From: Saccharibacillus sacchari DSM 19268
GTDB taxonomy: Bacteria; Bacillota; Bacilli; Paenibacillales; Paenibacillaceae
NCBI RefSeq assembly: GCF_000585395.1
Contig: NZ_KK073875.1
Location: 2,213,030-2,277,029 of the forward strand
DNA: 64,000 nt
Direction of reading: 5' to 3'
Of this stretch, positions 8,650 to 17,135 are shown piece after piece. The position numbers and the translations under genes were made by a program. Numbering within the stretch: the first letter of the stretch is position 1; the number at the start of each line of letters is the position of its first letter. The notes beneath the pieces were generated by a model. That model was given only the letters and a program-made list of their open reading frames with translations, was not told where the DNA came from and did not search any database.

Positions 8650-9321
8650 ATGAATACAATGGAGAAAAAGAATACCATTTTACAAGCTTTCAATACCCGA
8701 CACGCCACGAAAGCCTTCGATCCTTCCAAAAAGATCAGCGACGACGACTTTGAGTTCATCTTGGAAACGGCCCGACTTTCTCCCAGCTCTCTCGGCTATG
8801 AACCGTGGAAATTCTTGATCGTTCAAAATACGGAGTTGCGGGAAAAAATCAGAAAAGTCAGCTTCGGCGCTCAAGGACAACTTCCGACCGCAAGCCATTT
8901 CGTGATTCTTCTCGCTAAAAGCAATGCCCGAACGGACAGCGATTACGTACAACGCCTGATGACCGACACCAAAAAAGTGCCGAGCGATACGCTTCTCCAA
9001 TTGAGCCAAGCTTACCAAAGTTTTCAGGAAAACGACCTTCGATTATTCGAAAACGATCGGGCGATTTTTGACTGGGCCAGCAAGCAAACGTACATCGCGC
9101 TCGGCAACATGCTGACGGCAGCCGCTCAGATCGGCATCGATTCTTGTCCGATCGAAGGCTTCAACTACGATAAAGTGAACGAAATCCTCGACAACGAAGG
9201 ACTGCTCGAAGATCGGTCTTATCAGGTCTCCGTAATGGCTGCTTTCGGTTATCGGACGCAGGAACCGAGTCGGGTCAAAAACAGACGGGAATACGATTCC
9301 GTAATCCAGTGGATCAAGTGA
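8650..9321 (+). CDS. NAD(P)H-dependent nitroreductase family flavoprotein
   Basis: A 223-residue FMN-dependent oxidoreductase of the nitroreductase family (NfnB/YodC/HypO group), probably reducing quinones, nitro compounds or other electrophiles in the cytoplasm. Sequence signs are the N-terminal FMN-binding FNTRHATKAFDPSKKIS, PSSLGYEPWKFLIV around residues 48-60, and the C-terminal half with IDSCPIEGFNYDKVNEIL and the VSVMAAFGYRTQEP segment that contacts FMN in relatives. Length is normal. The ribosome site is modest (GAGG about 11 bases before the ATG). It is transcribed away from the HxlR regulator, the arrangement seen for redox-regulated quinone or hypochlorite defence genes. It is followed by a region of inverted repeats and a strong terminator. 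Confidence 0.93.
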   Translation: MNTMEKKNTILQAFNTRHATKAFDPSKKISDDDFEFILETARLSPSSLGYEPWKFLIVQNTELREKIRKVSFGAQGQLPTASHFVILLAKSNARTDSDYVQRLMTDTKKVPSDTLLQLSQAYQSFQENDLRLFENDRAIFDWASKQTYIALGNMLTAAAQIGIDSCPIEGFNYDKVNEILDNEGLLEDRSYQVSVMAAFGYRTQEPSRVKNRREYDSVIQWIK

Positions 9322-9382
9322 AAAGTCGTGCAGTCGGATTTAACGGATCGAGATGAATCTTAGCGATAAAAATCGAACACTT

Positions 9383-9502
9383 TGCATTTTTAACGGATCG
9401 CAGCGACACTTAGACGTTGAAACCGAATGAAAAAGGGCGAAATCCGTAATGGTTTCGTCTTTAAGCGTCGCTACGCTCCGTTAAGTTCAAAAAAATGCAA
9501 TA
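9383..9502. repeat. Long imperfect inverted repeat
   Basis: The left arm (9383-9424) and right arm (9451-9502) can be aligned as reverse complements over about 45 positions. Matches include TTGCATTTTT, TTAACGGA, AGCGAC, CTTA and AAACC, with small gaps. A third related stretch (9338-9374) repeats the TTTAACGGATCG start in direct orientation. It could be a decayed insertion element or an old repeat unit; no protein-coding signal is seen. Confidence 0.5.
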
Positions 9503-9543
9503 AAAGGGGATGTAACGGACATACGATCCGTTACATCCCCTTT
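9503..9543. terminator. Strong bidirectional terminator after nitroreductase
   Basis: AAAGGGGATGTAACGGA (9503-9519) pairs perfectly over 17 bases with its complement at 9527-9543, leaving a 7-base loop. The stem ends in A/T-rich flanks on both sides, so it can stop transcripts from either direction. It lies between convergent genes. Confidence 0.8.
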
Positions 9544-9649
9544 GTTCTGAAACAAAGCTCCCAGCAGATGCGGAAATCTCGGGAACGAAAATTTGACAAA
9601 TCTGCTTCCTTCGAGGTTTGAAGACACGTCCTGGCGTAAAAATCGCTTC

Positions 9650-10639
9650 TTACCCTTTTCGACTCGCCGTCTCTTCGACGGTCGATCCCCAACATTTCTC
9701 CACCGCTTCATACTCCTTCTGCGTAATCGGCAGAACGGAACCATGCCTTTTTTTCAACGCGCCGAAGTCATACTCCCCCGCCTCCGCGATTCGCCAAGCT
9801 GCTCCGGTCGTATCGCCGATATCCGTCGTGACGATCGGCAGGTAGCCGCCATGCGTCGAATAACGATCTACGAGCAGCACCCATTTCTCCTCGCCGTTCA
9901 GTTTGAAAAACTGCGGTCCTTCCGCGTCTTTGCCTGTCAGCTTCAGCCCCATCGATTCCAGCGTGGATAGCTTCTCCCACTCGCCATCCGGACGGCTGCC
10001 GCTTTCGATCGTAATCTGTCCGTCACCGGAAGCGCGGTAATACCGATCGCCGACCCGAATCATTGTGGTATCGATAATGCTGGCATTTTCCCCGCGCGAG
10101 ATATAAATCTCGGCAGGCGTAAACGTTCGAAAATCGACGGTGCGGCTGCTGTAGATATGCAATCCGCGTTCACCGCCGCCCTGCGCATCCCGGCTTGACG
10201 CCCAAAAAACCAGATAGTCTCCCTGCTGCTCATCATAGATCACTTCCGGTGCCCAGGCACAGCCCGCTTCCTCCGGTGCAAGCTCAACGAGTCGCGGCTC
10301 CGACCAGTTCACCAAGTCCTCCGATTCCCAGATCACGAGAGATCGGCTCCCGGTCAGCGTCGCTTCGGCCGAGCTCCAGCCTCCGCGTCCGTAGATGCTG
10401 AGATCCGTCGCCAGGAGGTAAAAGCGTTCTCCGTCCGCGCTTCGCAGCAAGTAGGGATCACGCACGCCGCGCTCGCCGACCGAAGACGTCAACACGGGCT
10501 GCTGCCGATTGAGATCCTTCCAATACATCCCGTCCTTGCTCAAAGCAAAATAGATTTGCTCGCCGCGCGCTTCATTTTCGCCTATAAAATGAATGAACAA
10601 GTAGCCGTACAATTCTTCCGTTCCCGCTGACATGGGCAT
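9650..10639 (-). CDS. Glycoside hydrolase family 43-type enzyme, cytoplasmic
   Basis: A 329-residue single-domain beta-propeller hydrolase of the GH43 type (alpha-L-arabinofuranosidase or beta-xylosidase activities are usual). There is no signal peptide, so it should act on imported oligosaccharides. The blade motifs are visible: YLFIHFIGE near the N-terminus, GVRDPYLLRSADGERFYLLATD around residue 58-80 (shown here in part), CAWAPEVIYDEQQGDYLVFW in two parts, and the acid-containing DAEGPQFFKLNGEEKWVLL segment near residue 238. The start ATG follows GGAGGG closely; a second ATG two codons later fits the spacing better, so the start is uncertain by two residues. It is the last gene of the sugar ABC transporter operon (permease, permease, binding protein, GH43), so its substrate should be the sugar imported by that system. 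The exact sugar is not readable. Confidence 0.88.
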   Translation of the reverse strand: MPMSAGTEELYGYLFIHFIGENEARGEQIYFALSKDGMYWKDLNRQQPVLTSSVGERGVRDPYLLRSADGERFYLLATDLSIYGRGGWSSAEATLTGSRSLVIWESEDLVNWSEPRLVELAPEEAGCAWAPEVIYDEQQGDYLVFWASSRDAQGGGERGLHIYSSRTVDFRTFTPAEIYISRGENASIIDTTMIRVGDRYYRASGDGQITIESGSRPDGEWEKLSTLESMGLKLTGKDAEGPQFFKLNGEEKWVLLVDRYSTHGGYLPIVTTDIGDTTGAAWRIAEAGEYDFGALKKRHGSVLPITQKEYEAVEKCWGSTVEETASRKG

Positions 10640-10673
10640 GCATCCCTCCGATTCTTTCCGTTCATCACGAACA

Positions 10674-10704
10674 GGGAGGAGCGCAATCCCTCGCGCTTCC
10701 TCCC
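10674..10704. terminator. Intercistronic hairpin between binding protein and GH43 genes
   Basis: GGGAGGAGCGC at 10674-10684 pairs, with one bulged base, with GCGCTTCCTCCC at 10693-10704. A T-run follows only on the plus strand. On the minus strand, where the operon runs, it is a strong stem without a U-tract. It probably protects the 3' end of the binding-protein message or dampens GH43 expression. Confidence 0.5.
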
Positions 10705-10748
10705 CGCTTTTTTACGGCTTGCTTTTGAAACGGCCTCAACCGCGGCTA

Positions 10749-12392
10749 TTACTTGTACTGATCCGCATCGATTGCCGCTTGCTTCTCGTCCAGAATCTCT
10801 TGATAACCCGCGTTGAGGTACTGCGTTTTCGCTTCCTCGTACAGCTGATCGAATTGATCCTCCGGCGCGAGCGCGATTTTCAGGTACAATTCTTGGAACA
10901 AGACGTTCAGATCGGCTTTGTAATCGTTGACGTTGTCCAATACGACCGTGAATAAAGCGTCCGGCGTACGGAATTCTTCGGTTTCGTTGTAGTACTTGAT
11001 CATGTCGTCGGCCAGGTATTCGTGGCCCGGAGGCGACCAGTTGCGTTTGTTGGCGGCCAATGTCGTTTCGGGATCCGGGTACTGCGCCGTTTCCGTCACG
11101 AGCGCCCAATAGTCTTTGTTGTTGTTTTGCGCCAATACAGACTCGCCTTTGAATTCCGGATCGCGCACGGCTACGCCTTGTTCGTCCAGCGTGTAGTTTT
11201 CGCCTTCGACGCCGTTTTGCAGGAAGAACAGATTATCCGGTTGGCTCATCCATTCCAGGTACATCCAGACCGCCGCGCGTTCCATCTCGGTCGATTCGTA
11301 GTTGATGCCCATGATGAAGCCGAACGGCCAATATGCGCGTCCTTGCGGCTCGCGGCCTTCCGGCACGCCCGCATACGGAGGCATGATCGCGAACTCCGCG
11401 TCCGGATTGTTTTTGAGCGTGGCTTCGATGACGTCCGTGTTATTGGTCAAATACGTGCCGAACGTGCCCGTTTTGCCCGCGACGAACTCGGCTTTGATCT
11501 TCGGCTCGTCGGAACGCAGGTAGAACTCGCGGTCGATCAGGCCGTTGTTGAATTGGTAGTTCAGGTTGCGCAAGTAGCGTTCGGTGTCCGCCGTCGTCAA
11601 ATCCGCTACCGACAAATCGGAATACAGCGCGCGGTATTTTTCGTCGAACGGCCAATCGCGGAAGGCGTAGTTGTAGTTGAACGAATTCTGGATCAAGCTG
11701 CCGCCCGTCGTGCCCAGGCCCGCTTCCTTCCATTTGACCAGCATCTCGTTATACTTTTCGAGCGAAGTCAGGTCTTCCAGTTTCATGCCGACCTTCTCTA
11801 CCCAGTCTTTGCGGATAATGGTCGTGAAGTTGTCCACGTTCGGACGCGAAGCGAAGAAGAACGTCGGTTTTTCGTCGATCGTGCCGTACTGCTCGATCGT
11901 CTCGCCCAGGTTCGCCCAGTATGTAGGCGCGTAGTTTTTGATCTCTTCGTGATTCAGCTCTTGCAGCACTTCTTCCCCGTAATAAGCCAACGCTTGCGGC
12001 ATATCGTAGTGGAAGATGATGTCCGGCGCTTTGCGCGAAGCCAGCAGCTGCTCGAAGTCGGTCACTTCGCTGGCGCGGGTAATCGGCACAAAGTTAACGC
12101 TTACATTATACTTGTCGCCGAATTCCTTTTGAATCCATCGGGTGTAATAGTTGTCCGTAACGTTCCAACCTTCGAAAGCGCGCTCGTAAACGGGAATATC
12201 GAGATTTACTTTTTCCGGAAACCCGTTCGAGTAATCCGCGAAGCCTTCGGCGGCAGTCGCCGGCGTATCGCCGTCGGTCGTTGCCGAACCTCCCGCTTCA
12301 TTCGTGCTTCCTCCGCCGCCCGTACATCCGGCCAACAAACTGACAAGCGCAAGTCCGGTTACCCATAACGAAGCTTTTTTCTTTTGACTCAT
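10749..12392 (-). CDS. Sugar ABC transporter substrate-binding lipoprotein (family 1, LplA/YtcQ type)
   Basis: A 547-residue extracellular solute-binding lipoprotein of the large LplA/YtcQ group typical of Paenibacillus, which bind oligosaccharides. A lipoprotein signal is clear: positively charged start, hydrophobic core and lipobox LLAGC at about residue 22, followed by a Gly/Ser/Thr linker. The mature part shows the family features NFVPITRASEVTDFEQLLAS near residue 100, the long central helix-rich region, and the C-terminal AKTQYLNAGYQEILDEKQA segment where such proteins end. The start ATG is preceded by AGGGGG. It is third in the operon after two permeases and is separated from the second permease by a 137-base region with an extended hairpin, which may raise its level above the permeases. 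Confidence 0.95.
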   Translation of the reverse strand: MSQKKKASLWVTGLALVSLLAGCTGGGGSTNEAGGSATTDGDTPATAAEGFADYSNGFPEKVNLDIPVYERAFEGWNVTDNYYTRWIQKEFGDKYNVSVNFVPITRASEVTDFEQLLASRKAPDIIFHYDMPQALAYYGEEVLQELNHEEIKNYAPTYWANLGETIEQYGTIDEKPTFFFASRPNVDNFTTIIRKDWVEKVGMKLEDLTSLEKYNEMLVKWKEAGLGTTGGSLIQNSFNYNYAFRDWPFDEKYRALYSDLSVADLTTADTERYLRNLNYQFNNGLIDREFYLRSDEPKIKAEFVAGKTGTFGTYLTNNTDVIEATLKNNPDAEFAIMPPYAGVPEGREPQGRAYWPFGFIMGINYESTEMERAAVWMYLEWMSQPDNLFFLQNGVEGENYTLDEQGVAVRDPEFKGESVLAQNNNKDYWALVTETAQYPDPETTLAANKRNWSPPGHEYLADDMIKYYNETEEFRTPDALFTVVLDNVNDYKADLNVLFQELYLKIALAPEDQFDQLYEEAKTQYLNAGYQEILDEKQAAIDADQYK

Positions 12393-12425
12393 TCCCAGTC
12401 CCCCTTTGTTTTTTTGAAATAGCAG

Positions 12426-12521
12426 CTTGTCTCACTTTAATATCAGGTTTACGTTTGGCTGAAACGCACACGGTTCTAGTGCGATTCAGGCGGACGCAAA
12501 CCGACGTCTGCTTGAGACAAG
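12426..12521. repeat. Extended hairpin between permease and binding-protein genes
   Basis: Several stacked pairings fit one long stem: CTTGTCTCA (12426-12434) with TGAGACAAG (12513-12521), GGTTT (12446-12450) with AAACC (12498-12502), CTGAA (12459-12463) with TTCAG (12485-12489), and CGCAC (12465-12469) with GTGCG (12479-12483). It fills most of the gap between the permease stop and the binding-protein start. There is no T-run, so a processing or stabilising role in differential operon expression is the likeliest reading. Confidence 0.55.
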
Positions 12522-12529
12522 TCGCCGGA

Positions 12530-13426
12530 CTACTCTTTCACCGCGCCGAGCATCGTACCCTGAACGAAATACTTCTGGACGAACGGATAGATGCAGATGA
12601 TCGGAAGCGTGGCGAACACGACGACGGCGGCTTTCATGACCTCGGGATTGCTGAGCGTCACTTGGGTCGCTTCCAATTGGAAGCTTTCGCTCGCCTGAAC
12701 GATCAGGTAGTACAACTTCAATTGCAGCGGACGCAGATCGACATTGTGCTTGATGTAGAACAACGCGTCCTGATAAGCATTCCAGCGGCCTACCGCGTAG
12801 AAGAGCGACAGGGTTGCCAAAATGGGTTTGGACAGCGGAAGCACGATACTCCAGAGGATTCGGAAGTGACCGGCTCCGTCGATCCGCGCGGATTCCTCCA
12901 GGCTGATCGGTACGCTGTGGGTAAACGTCGTTTTCATGATCAATAAGTTGAATGCGCTGAACGACAACGGCAATATGAGCGACCAGAGCGTATCCAGCAT
13001 GCCCAGATTGTTGATCAGCATGTATTCCGGAATGATCCCGCCGCTGAAGTACATGGTGAACAGGAAAATGAACGTCAGCGTCGAGCGGCCTTTCAATTGT
13101 CTGCGGGACAGCGGATACGCCGCGCAGATGGTGACGACCATCCCGAGTATCGTGAACAGCACGGTGACGATCACGGATACGTAGAGGGAACGCAAAATGC
13201 TGGCGTCAGCGAAAATTTTGGTGTAGGCCTCGATATTGAAGCCTTGCGGCAGCAGGTAAACCTTGTTCGCGATAACATAGGCGTCTTCGCTGAACGACTT
13301 GGCGACGATATGCAGATACGGCAGAAAACAGATCAGGGACACGACGACCAGCGCCGCATGGATCACGAATCCCCAGATATCAAAGCGCTTTTTGCTGCCG
13401 ACCGGAGCATTGCTTACGGCTTTCAT
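12530..13426 (-). CDS. Sugar ABC transporter permease, LplC/YtcP type
   Basis: A 298-residue membrane subunit of a carbohydrate ABC importer of the MalG/LplC group. It has an N-terminal cytoplasmic tail, a first helix at about residues 17-36 (FVIHAALVVVSLICFLPYLH), the MSD core with five further helices, and the EAA loop LEESARIDGAGHFRILWSIV around residues 176-195 that docks to the shared ATPase. The C-terminus IICIYPFVQKYFVQGTMLG and the final charged VKE are characteristic of this subfamily. It starts 12 bases after the upstream LplB-type permease. No ATPase gene is in the cluster, as usual for this group, which relies on a multi-task MsmX-like ATPase encoded elsewhere (family knowledge). 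Confidence 0.95.
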   Translation of the reverse strand: MKAVSNAPVGSKKRFDIWGFVIHAALVVVSLICFLPYLHIVAKSFSEDAYVIANKVYLLPQGFNIEAYTKIFADASILRSLYVSVIVTVLFTILGMVVTICAAYPLSRRQLKGRSTLTFIFLFTMYFSGGIIPEYMLINNLGMLDTLWSLILPLSFSAFNLLIMKTTFTHSVPISLEESARIDGAGHFRILWSIVLPLSKPILATLSLFYAVGRWNAYQDALFYIKHNVDLRPLQLKLYYLIVQASESFQLEATQVTLSNPEVMKAAVVVFATLPIICIYPFVQKYFVQGTMLGAVKE

Positions 13427-13438
13427 GTTTTTCCTCCT

Positions 13439-14401
13439 TTACAGCAGGCCGTCTTCGCCCATTTTTTTGGCAATCCGGTCGGCCGCTAGTACGAGCACCA
13501 GACCGATCAGCGCCTGGAACAATCCCAGAGCGGTCGCGCGGCTGATGTCTCCGCCTTCGATACCCCACCGATATACAAGCACCGGAATCGTGGTCGTGAA
13601 TTCGGTCGTGGCCCGGTTAAGCAGCGCGTAGATCCGTTCGAACGAACCGCCCATGACGCCGCCCAAGCTCATGATAAGCAGGGTTACGATCGTCGGCCGA
13701 ATCGAAGGAAGCGTGATGTTCCACATTTTGCGCCAGCGGCTCGCGCCGTCGACGGTTGCCGCTTCGTACATTTCCGGGTTGATGCTGCTCATCGCGGCCA
13801 AGTAAATGATCGTGCCCCAACCCATGCTCTGCCAGATCCCGATCGCCAGATAACTGATGAGCCAATTGGTATCTTGCTGGAGGAACGGTATTCGCTCCGC
13901 GCCCAGCGTCACGAGCAGGTTGTTGATCATCCCGTTGCCTTCGCCGAGCAATTGGTACGCCATCGCCCCGATAATGACCCAGGACAAGAAGTGCGGCAGG
14001 TACAGCATCGTCTGATTGACCCGCTTGAATAGGACGTTTTTGACTTCGTGCAGCAGCAGCGCCAGGAAGATCGGCACCGTGAAGCTGAACAGCAGATCCA
14101 GCACGTTCAATAACAGCGTGTTGCGCACCGCTCTCGCGAAGTCCGGTTTGGCGAACAATTCTTGGAAGATCTCCATGCCGACCCATTCGCTTCCCCAGAA
14201 TCCTTTCGCGATCTTGTAATCCTTAAAGGCGAGGACCAATCCCGCCAGCGGCGTGTATTTGAATACCAACACCAGCACCAGCGGAAGAATCAGAAGCGTG
14301 TACAACTGCCAATCGCGCCGTAGATAATAGAGCGGACCGTAACGACTCTCTTTCAGTAAAGCGGTTTCATTTTTGCTTTTGGCTACGCTGATTCCCTTCA
14401 C
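13439..14401 (-). CDS. Sugar ABC transporter permease, LplB/YteP type
   Basis: A membrane subunit of a carbohydrate ABC importer of the MalF/LplB group, about 320 residues. I chose the GTG at 14401, which has GGGAGG seven bases upstream; an ATG at 14431 lacks a comparable site. After a charged N-terminus comes LPLVLVLVFKYTPLAGLVLA (first helix), the conserved loop FKDYKIAKGFWGSEWVGME, and the permease core with the EAA loop YEAATVDGASRWRKMWNITL around residue 225. The C-terminus LVLAADRIAKKMGEDGLL is typical of LplB proteins. It is the first gene of the uptake operon and follows the membrane AraC regulator, with a candidate operator between them. Confidence 0.94.
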   Translation of the reverse strand: MKGISVAKSKNETALLKESRYGPLYYLRRDWQLYTLLILPLVLVLVFKYTPLAGLVLAFKDYKIAKGFWGSEWVGMEIFQELFAKPDFARAVRNTLLLNVLDLLFSFTVPIFLALLLHEVKNVLFKRVNQTMLYLPHFLSWVIIGAMAYQLLGEGNGMINNLLVTLGAERIPFLQQDTNWLISYLAIGIWQSMGWGTIIYLAAMSSINPEMYEAATVDGASRWRKMWNITLPSIRPTIVTLLIMSLGGVMGGSFERIYALLNRATTEFTTTIPVLVYRWGIEGGDISRATALGLFQALIGLVLVLAADRIAKKMGEDGLL

Positions 14402-14502
14402 CTTTCCACCTCCCGTCTCACTTTTTCCCATCCGTCGCCGGACATGTGCCTATCATAGCCGCGGCTTTCGGAATCGGTAAACGACGAGTGTTGATGCCGG
14501 CG

Positions 14503-14584
14503 GTCATTTTTGATTCAAGCCCCGGTTTTACAGGAAAAATAAGGGGTTTGACGATCATTTCCGGTGGTCGGAATCAAAAATGAC
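14503..14584. promoter_or_regulatory. Perfect 14 bp inverted pair upstream of the sugar transporter operon
   Basis: GTCATTTTTGATTC at 14503-14516 and its exact reverse complement at 14571-14584 lie about 100 bases upstream of the first permease gene and downstream of the AraC regulator gene. Inside, AAGCCCC (14517-14523) and GGGGTTT (14543-14549) also pair. It could be two binding sites for the AraC regulator in opposite orientation, or the stem of a terminator between the two units. The exact conservation of the arms argues for function. Confidence 0.5.
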
Positions 14585-14623
14585 ACCTGCGCGGAAGCGG
14601 AATTCGGCAGTCTAAAGCTTGAT

Positions 14624-16891
14624 TTAAGAGGTGCGGTATTGCGTCTTGTAAGCGCTCGGCGCCATGCCTTCGTATTTATGGAAAAAGCGGTTGAAACTGC
14701 GTGCGTTTTCATAGCCGACAGCCGCCGCGATCTCCGTAATGGTCCGTTCGTTTTCCATCAGCAGCTGCTTGGCCTTCTCGATTCTAAGCTTGTTAAGCGA
14801 ATCGATCAGACTGGAACCGTTCATCTCGTACACGATTTTCCGCATGTAAGAGTAGCTGATCCCGATCTCTTTCGCCATGTCTTCGAACACGACGTCTTCG
14901 CAGTAATGCTCGCGCAAATAATTCATGATCCGGTCCGCGTGAGATTGGCTTTCTTCGTTCGCCGGCTTCATCGCTTCGACGATTCCGGCATAAAAATCAT
15001 GAATATACGCCTGCAAGTCGTTCAACGTGTCCAACGAAGCAATGGTCGAATACACGCTGCCTCGTCCGGCTACGGTTCGGGCGGCCCGGCTGTCCGTCTC
15101 CTGAAGATGCTTAATCGTCACGCCGACCAGTTGATTGTAGATAAACAGGATATTGTCATGGGAAATGTAATCTGCGCCGCGGATGTCTTCGGCGATTCGA
15201 TCCAGCTCGGCATCGATTTTGTCCAGGTCGCCCGCGCCGAGGAAATTGAGAATCCGGCGCTCGCTCCAATCGGGATACATGTATTTCATTTCCCGATTTT
15301 CTTCTTCGCGGCTGTAATGGATGCCTCCGCTGCCCGCGATCATGCGTTTTTTGACGGCTTCCAGCGCTTCGGCCGCCAGATCCGGAATGCTGGTCGTCCG
15401 TTTCGCTCGTCGGCTGACGCCGATCGTTACGGTATGCTCCAGCAGCTCGGCCGCCTTTTCCCGAATCCGCTCGATGTATTGGTGGATCTCGTCGCACCGT
15501 TCCTTGCTTTCCTCCCGGCTGTCGTTGAGAACAAGCGTAAAGCAGCCGTCGCCGCGATACAGAAACTGCCCGATCAACCCGTCTTCGAACAGATTGTCGC
15601 AATAAACGCTGAGCAGATGGCGATGATAGCTTCGCGTCTCGGAATTATGCTTGATCGAGTAGCCGCGATAGCCGTCGATCGAGATCGCGACCACAAGCAG
15701 ATGCGTATAAGGAAATACGTAAGAAGCGGCCTCGTCCGTTTCTCCCCGCAGCAGGCGTTGAACCGTCAAGCTGCGCGCATCCCGTTCGCGTTCCCGCAGC
15801 AGCTCGTGCAGCTTGGCCTCCTCGCCCTGCATCCGGCGGAACGCCGTTTCCAAGAACGCGAATTCGTTCTGGCCGGGCACGCCCAGATAACCGCGCAGCG
15901 TGAGCGTTCGCACCAGTTCGCGGGCCGGCTTGGAAAACCATGCGGCAAGGAACAAGGTGGCGAAAGCCCCGATAAAGATCACGATCACGGTCAGTACGAT
16001 GATTCCCCGCTGCTGCGTATGCGTTCGGGTTAACAATTCCTGCACGGAGTACGTACTCAGATGCGTCCAACCGAGAGCATCGGAATTCGTCCAAGCATAG
16101 AGCACCCGATCCCCGTCCGCTTCTCCGAACGAATAACCGTCTACGGAAACTTTTTCTTTCAAAGCAGCGAAAAAAGGCAGCACATCGGCATCGTTCATCA
16201 GCAGGCTTTTGTCGGCATGCGAAATGATCGTGTTTTGGGAATCGATCAGCGCGTAGTTCGTATTCGCTTCATTCGAAGACGACAAATAATCCTCCAGCTG
16301 GCTCTCGCGCAAATTGACGACGATCGTTCCCCTCGTCGTCGTCGACAATCGACTAAGCGGCAGCACGTACGACACGACGGATGCGCCGGATTCCAGCTTG
16401 CGCGGATACCAGATGCCTTCGATCCCCCGCTGCTCCTCCAGCGCATCCTCAAGCCAGTCCATCGGCTCGTATCGGCTCAAGGTCGTGATGCTTCTATCGG
16501 TAGAGACCACATAATCGGAACCTTCCAGATAGAAAAAAGACGAGGCCACGCCTTCCGCCCGGCGGTTCAGGTTGGTCAGCTCGCGCATGATCGCCATCGC
16601 GCGGCTGATATTGCCGTAATCGGCGCTTAACGCTTCATAAGTGGGAAAAGGACGAATCCGGTCGAACGTCCCCGTAGCCGACAGCCGAACGGTATCCTGC
16701 GACAAGCTGTTAAGCGCGCTCTCGTTCAACCTTCGGCTGGCTACAAGCTCCGCAAGCGACGACTCGGCGATCTCCCGCTCGGAATTGCGCAGGCTTTGCT
16801 CGCTGCTATACCAAGTCAGGATACTGACGGGAATGACCATCACAATGAATAAAATGCAGGCCAACTGCAGTGTCATCGGGAAACGTTTCAA
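14624..16891 (-). CDS. Membrane-anchored AraC-family regulator (YesS/YtdP type)
   Basis: A one-piece sensor and transcription factor of about 755 residues. I chose the TTG at 16891, which has GGAGGTG five bases upstream; the frame is open further but without a ribosome site. A membrane helix (LQLACILFIVMVIPVSILTW) begins near residue 8, an extracellular sensing domain spans roughly 30-310, and a second helix (IIVLTVIVIFIGAFATLFL) follows. A long cytoplasmic middle contains a HAMP-like and degenerate cyclase-like region with coiled-coil character. The last 100 residues are a double helix-turn-helix AraC domain (DMAKEIGISYSYMRKIV and ITEIAAAVGYENARSFNRFF). Such proteins sit next to LplABC-type transporters and activate them when the oligosaccharide is sensed. 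The operon it precedes is the obvious target. Confidence 0.93.
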   Translation of the reverse strand: MKRFPMTLQLACILFIVMVIPVSILTWYSSEQSLRNSEREIAESSLAELVASRRLNESALNSLSQDTVRLSATGTFDRIRPFPTYEALSADYGNISRAMAIMRELTNLNRRAEGVASSFFYLEGSDYVVSTDRSITTLSRYEPMDWLEDALEEQRGIEGIWYPRKLESGASVVSYVLPLSRLSTTTRGTIVVNLRESQLEDYLSSSNEANTNYALIDSQNTIISHADKSLLMNDADVLPFFAALKEKVSVDGYSFGEADGDRVLYAWTNSDALGWTHLSTYSVQELLTRTHTQQRGIIVLTVIVIFIGAFATLFLAAWFSKPARELVRTLTLRGYLGVPGQNEFAFLETAFRRMQGEEAKLHELLRERERDARSLTVQRLLRGETDEAASYVFPYTHLLVVAISIDGYRGYSIKHNSETRSYHRHLLSVYCDNLFEDGLIGQFLYRGDGCFTLVLNDSREESKERCDEIHQYIERIREKAAELLEHTVTIGVSRRAKRTTSIPDLAAEALEAVKKRMIAGSGGIHYSREEENREMKYMYPDWSERRILNFLGAGDLDKIDAELDRIAEDIRGADYISHDNILFIYNQLVGVTIKHLQETDSRAARTVAGRGSVYSTIASLDTLNDLQAYIHDFYAGIVEAMKPANEESQSHADRIMNYLREHYCEDVVFEDMAKEIGISYSYMRKIVYEMNGSSLIDSLNKLRIEKAKQLLMENERTITEIAAAVGYENARSFNRFFHKYEGMAPSAYKTQYRTS

Positions 16892-17135
16892 GGTGACACC
16901 TCCGATTCTGAACAGGCTGATTAACCTTTTGGTAACGCTTACAAAAATAGGTTCGTCAATGACTCCTTTATATATTAATTTATGAAGCTCTGGTTTGTCC
17001 ACGTATGAATTCTTTGATTTGACTTGTTTTTTGTGGTTAAGTGATCGGAATTTGTTTTCAAAATATAATCCGGATAACTTTTACAAGCTTTTTGCCGTTT
17101 AAAGAATAAGTCTCAAATCGCGGAGGTACGAATGG

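Larger units (their letters stand above)
9322..9649. other. Repeat-rich intergenic region between convergent genes
   Basis: No gene is seen in these 328 bases, which separate the convergent nitroreductase and GH43 genes. They hold a long imperfect inverted repeat (about 9383-9424 with 9451-9502), a partly similar direct copy of its left arm (9338-9374, both starting TTTAACGGATCG), and a very strong hairpin terminator at 9503-9543. Confidence 0.65.

Noticed and set aside
9383-9543. CRISPR-like repeats near 9.4 kb
   Set aside because: The repeated pieces are inverted arms and one partial direct copy, not regularly spaced direct repeats, and no cas genes are near. No CRISPR array is seen anywhere in the window.
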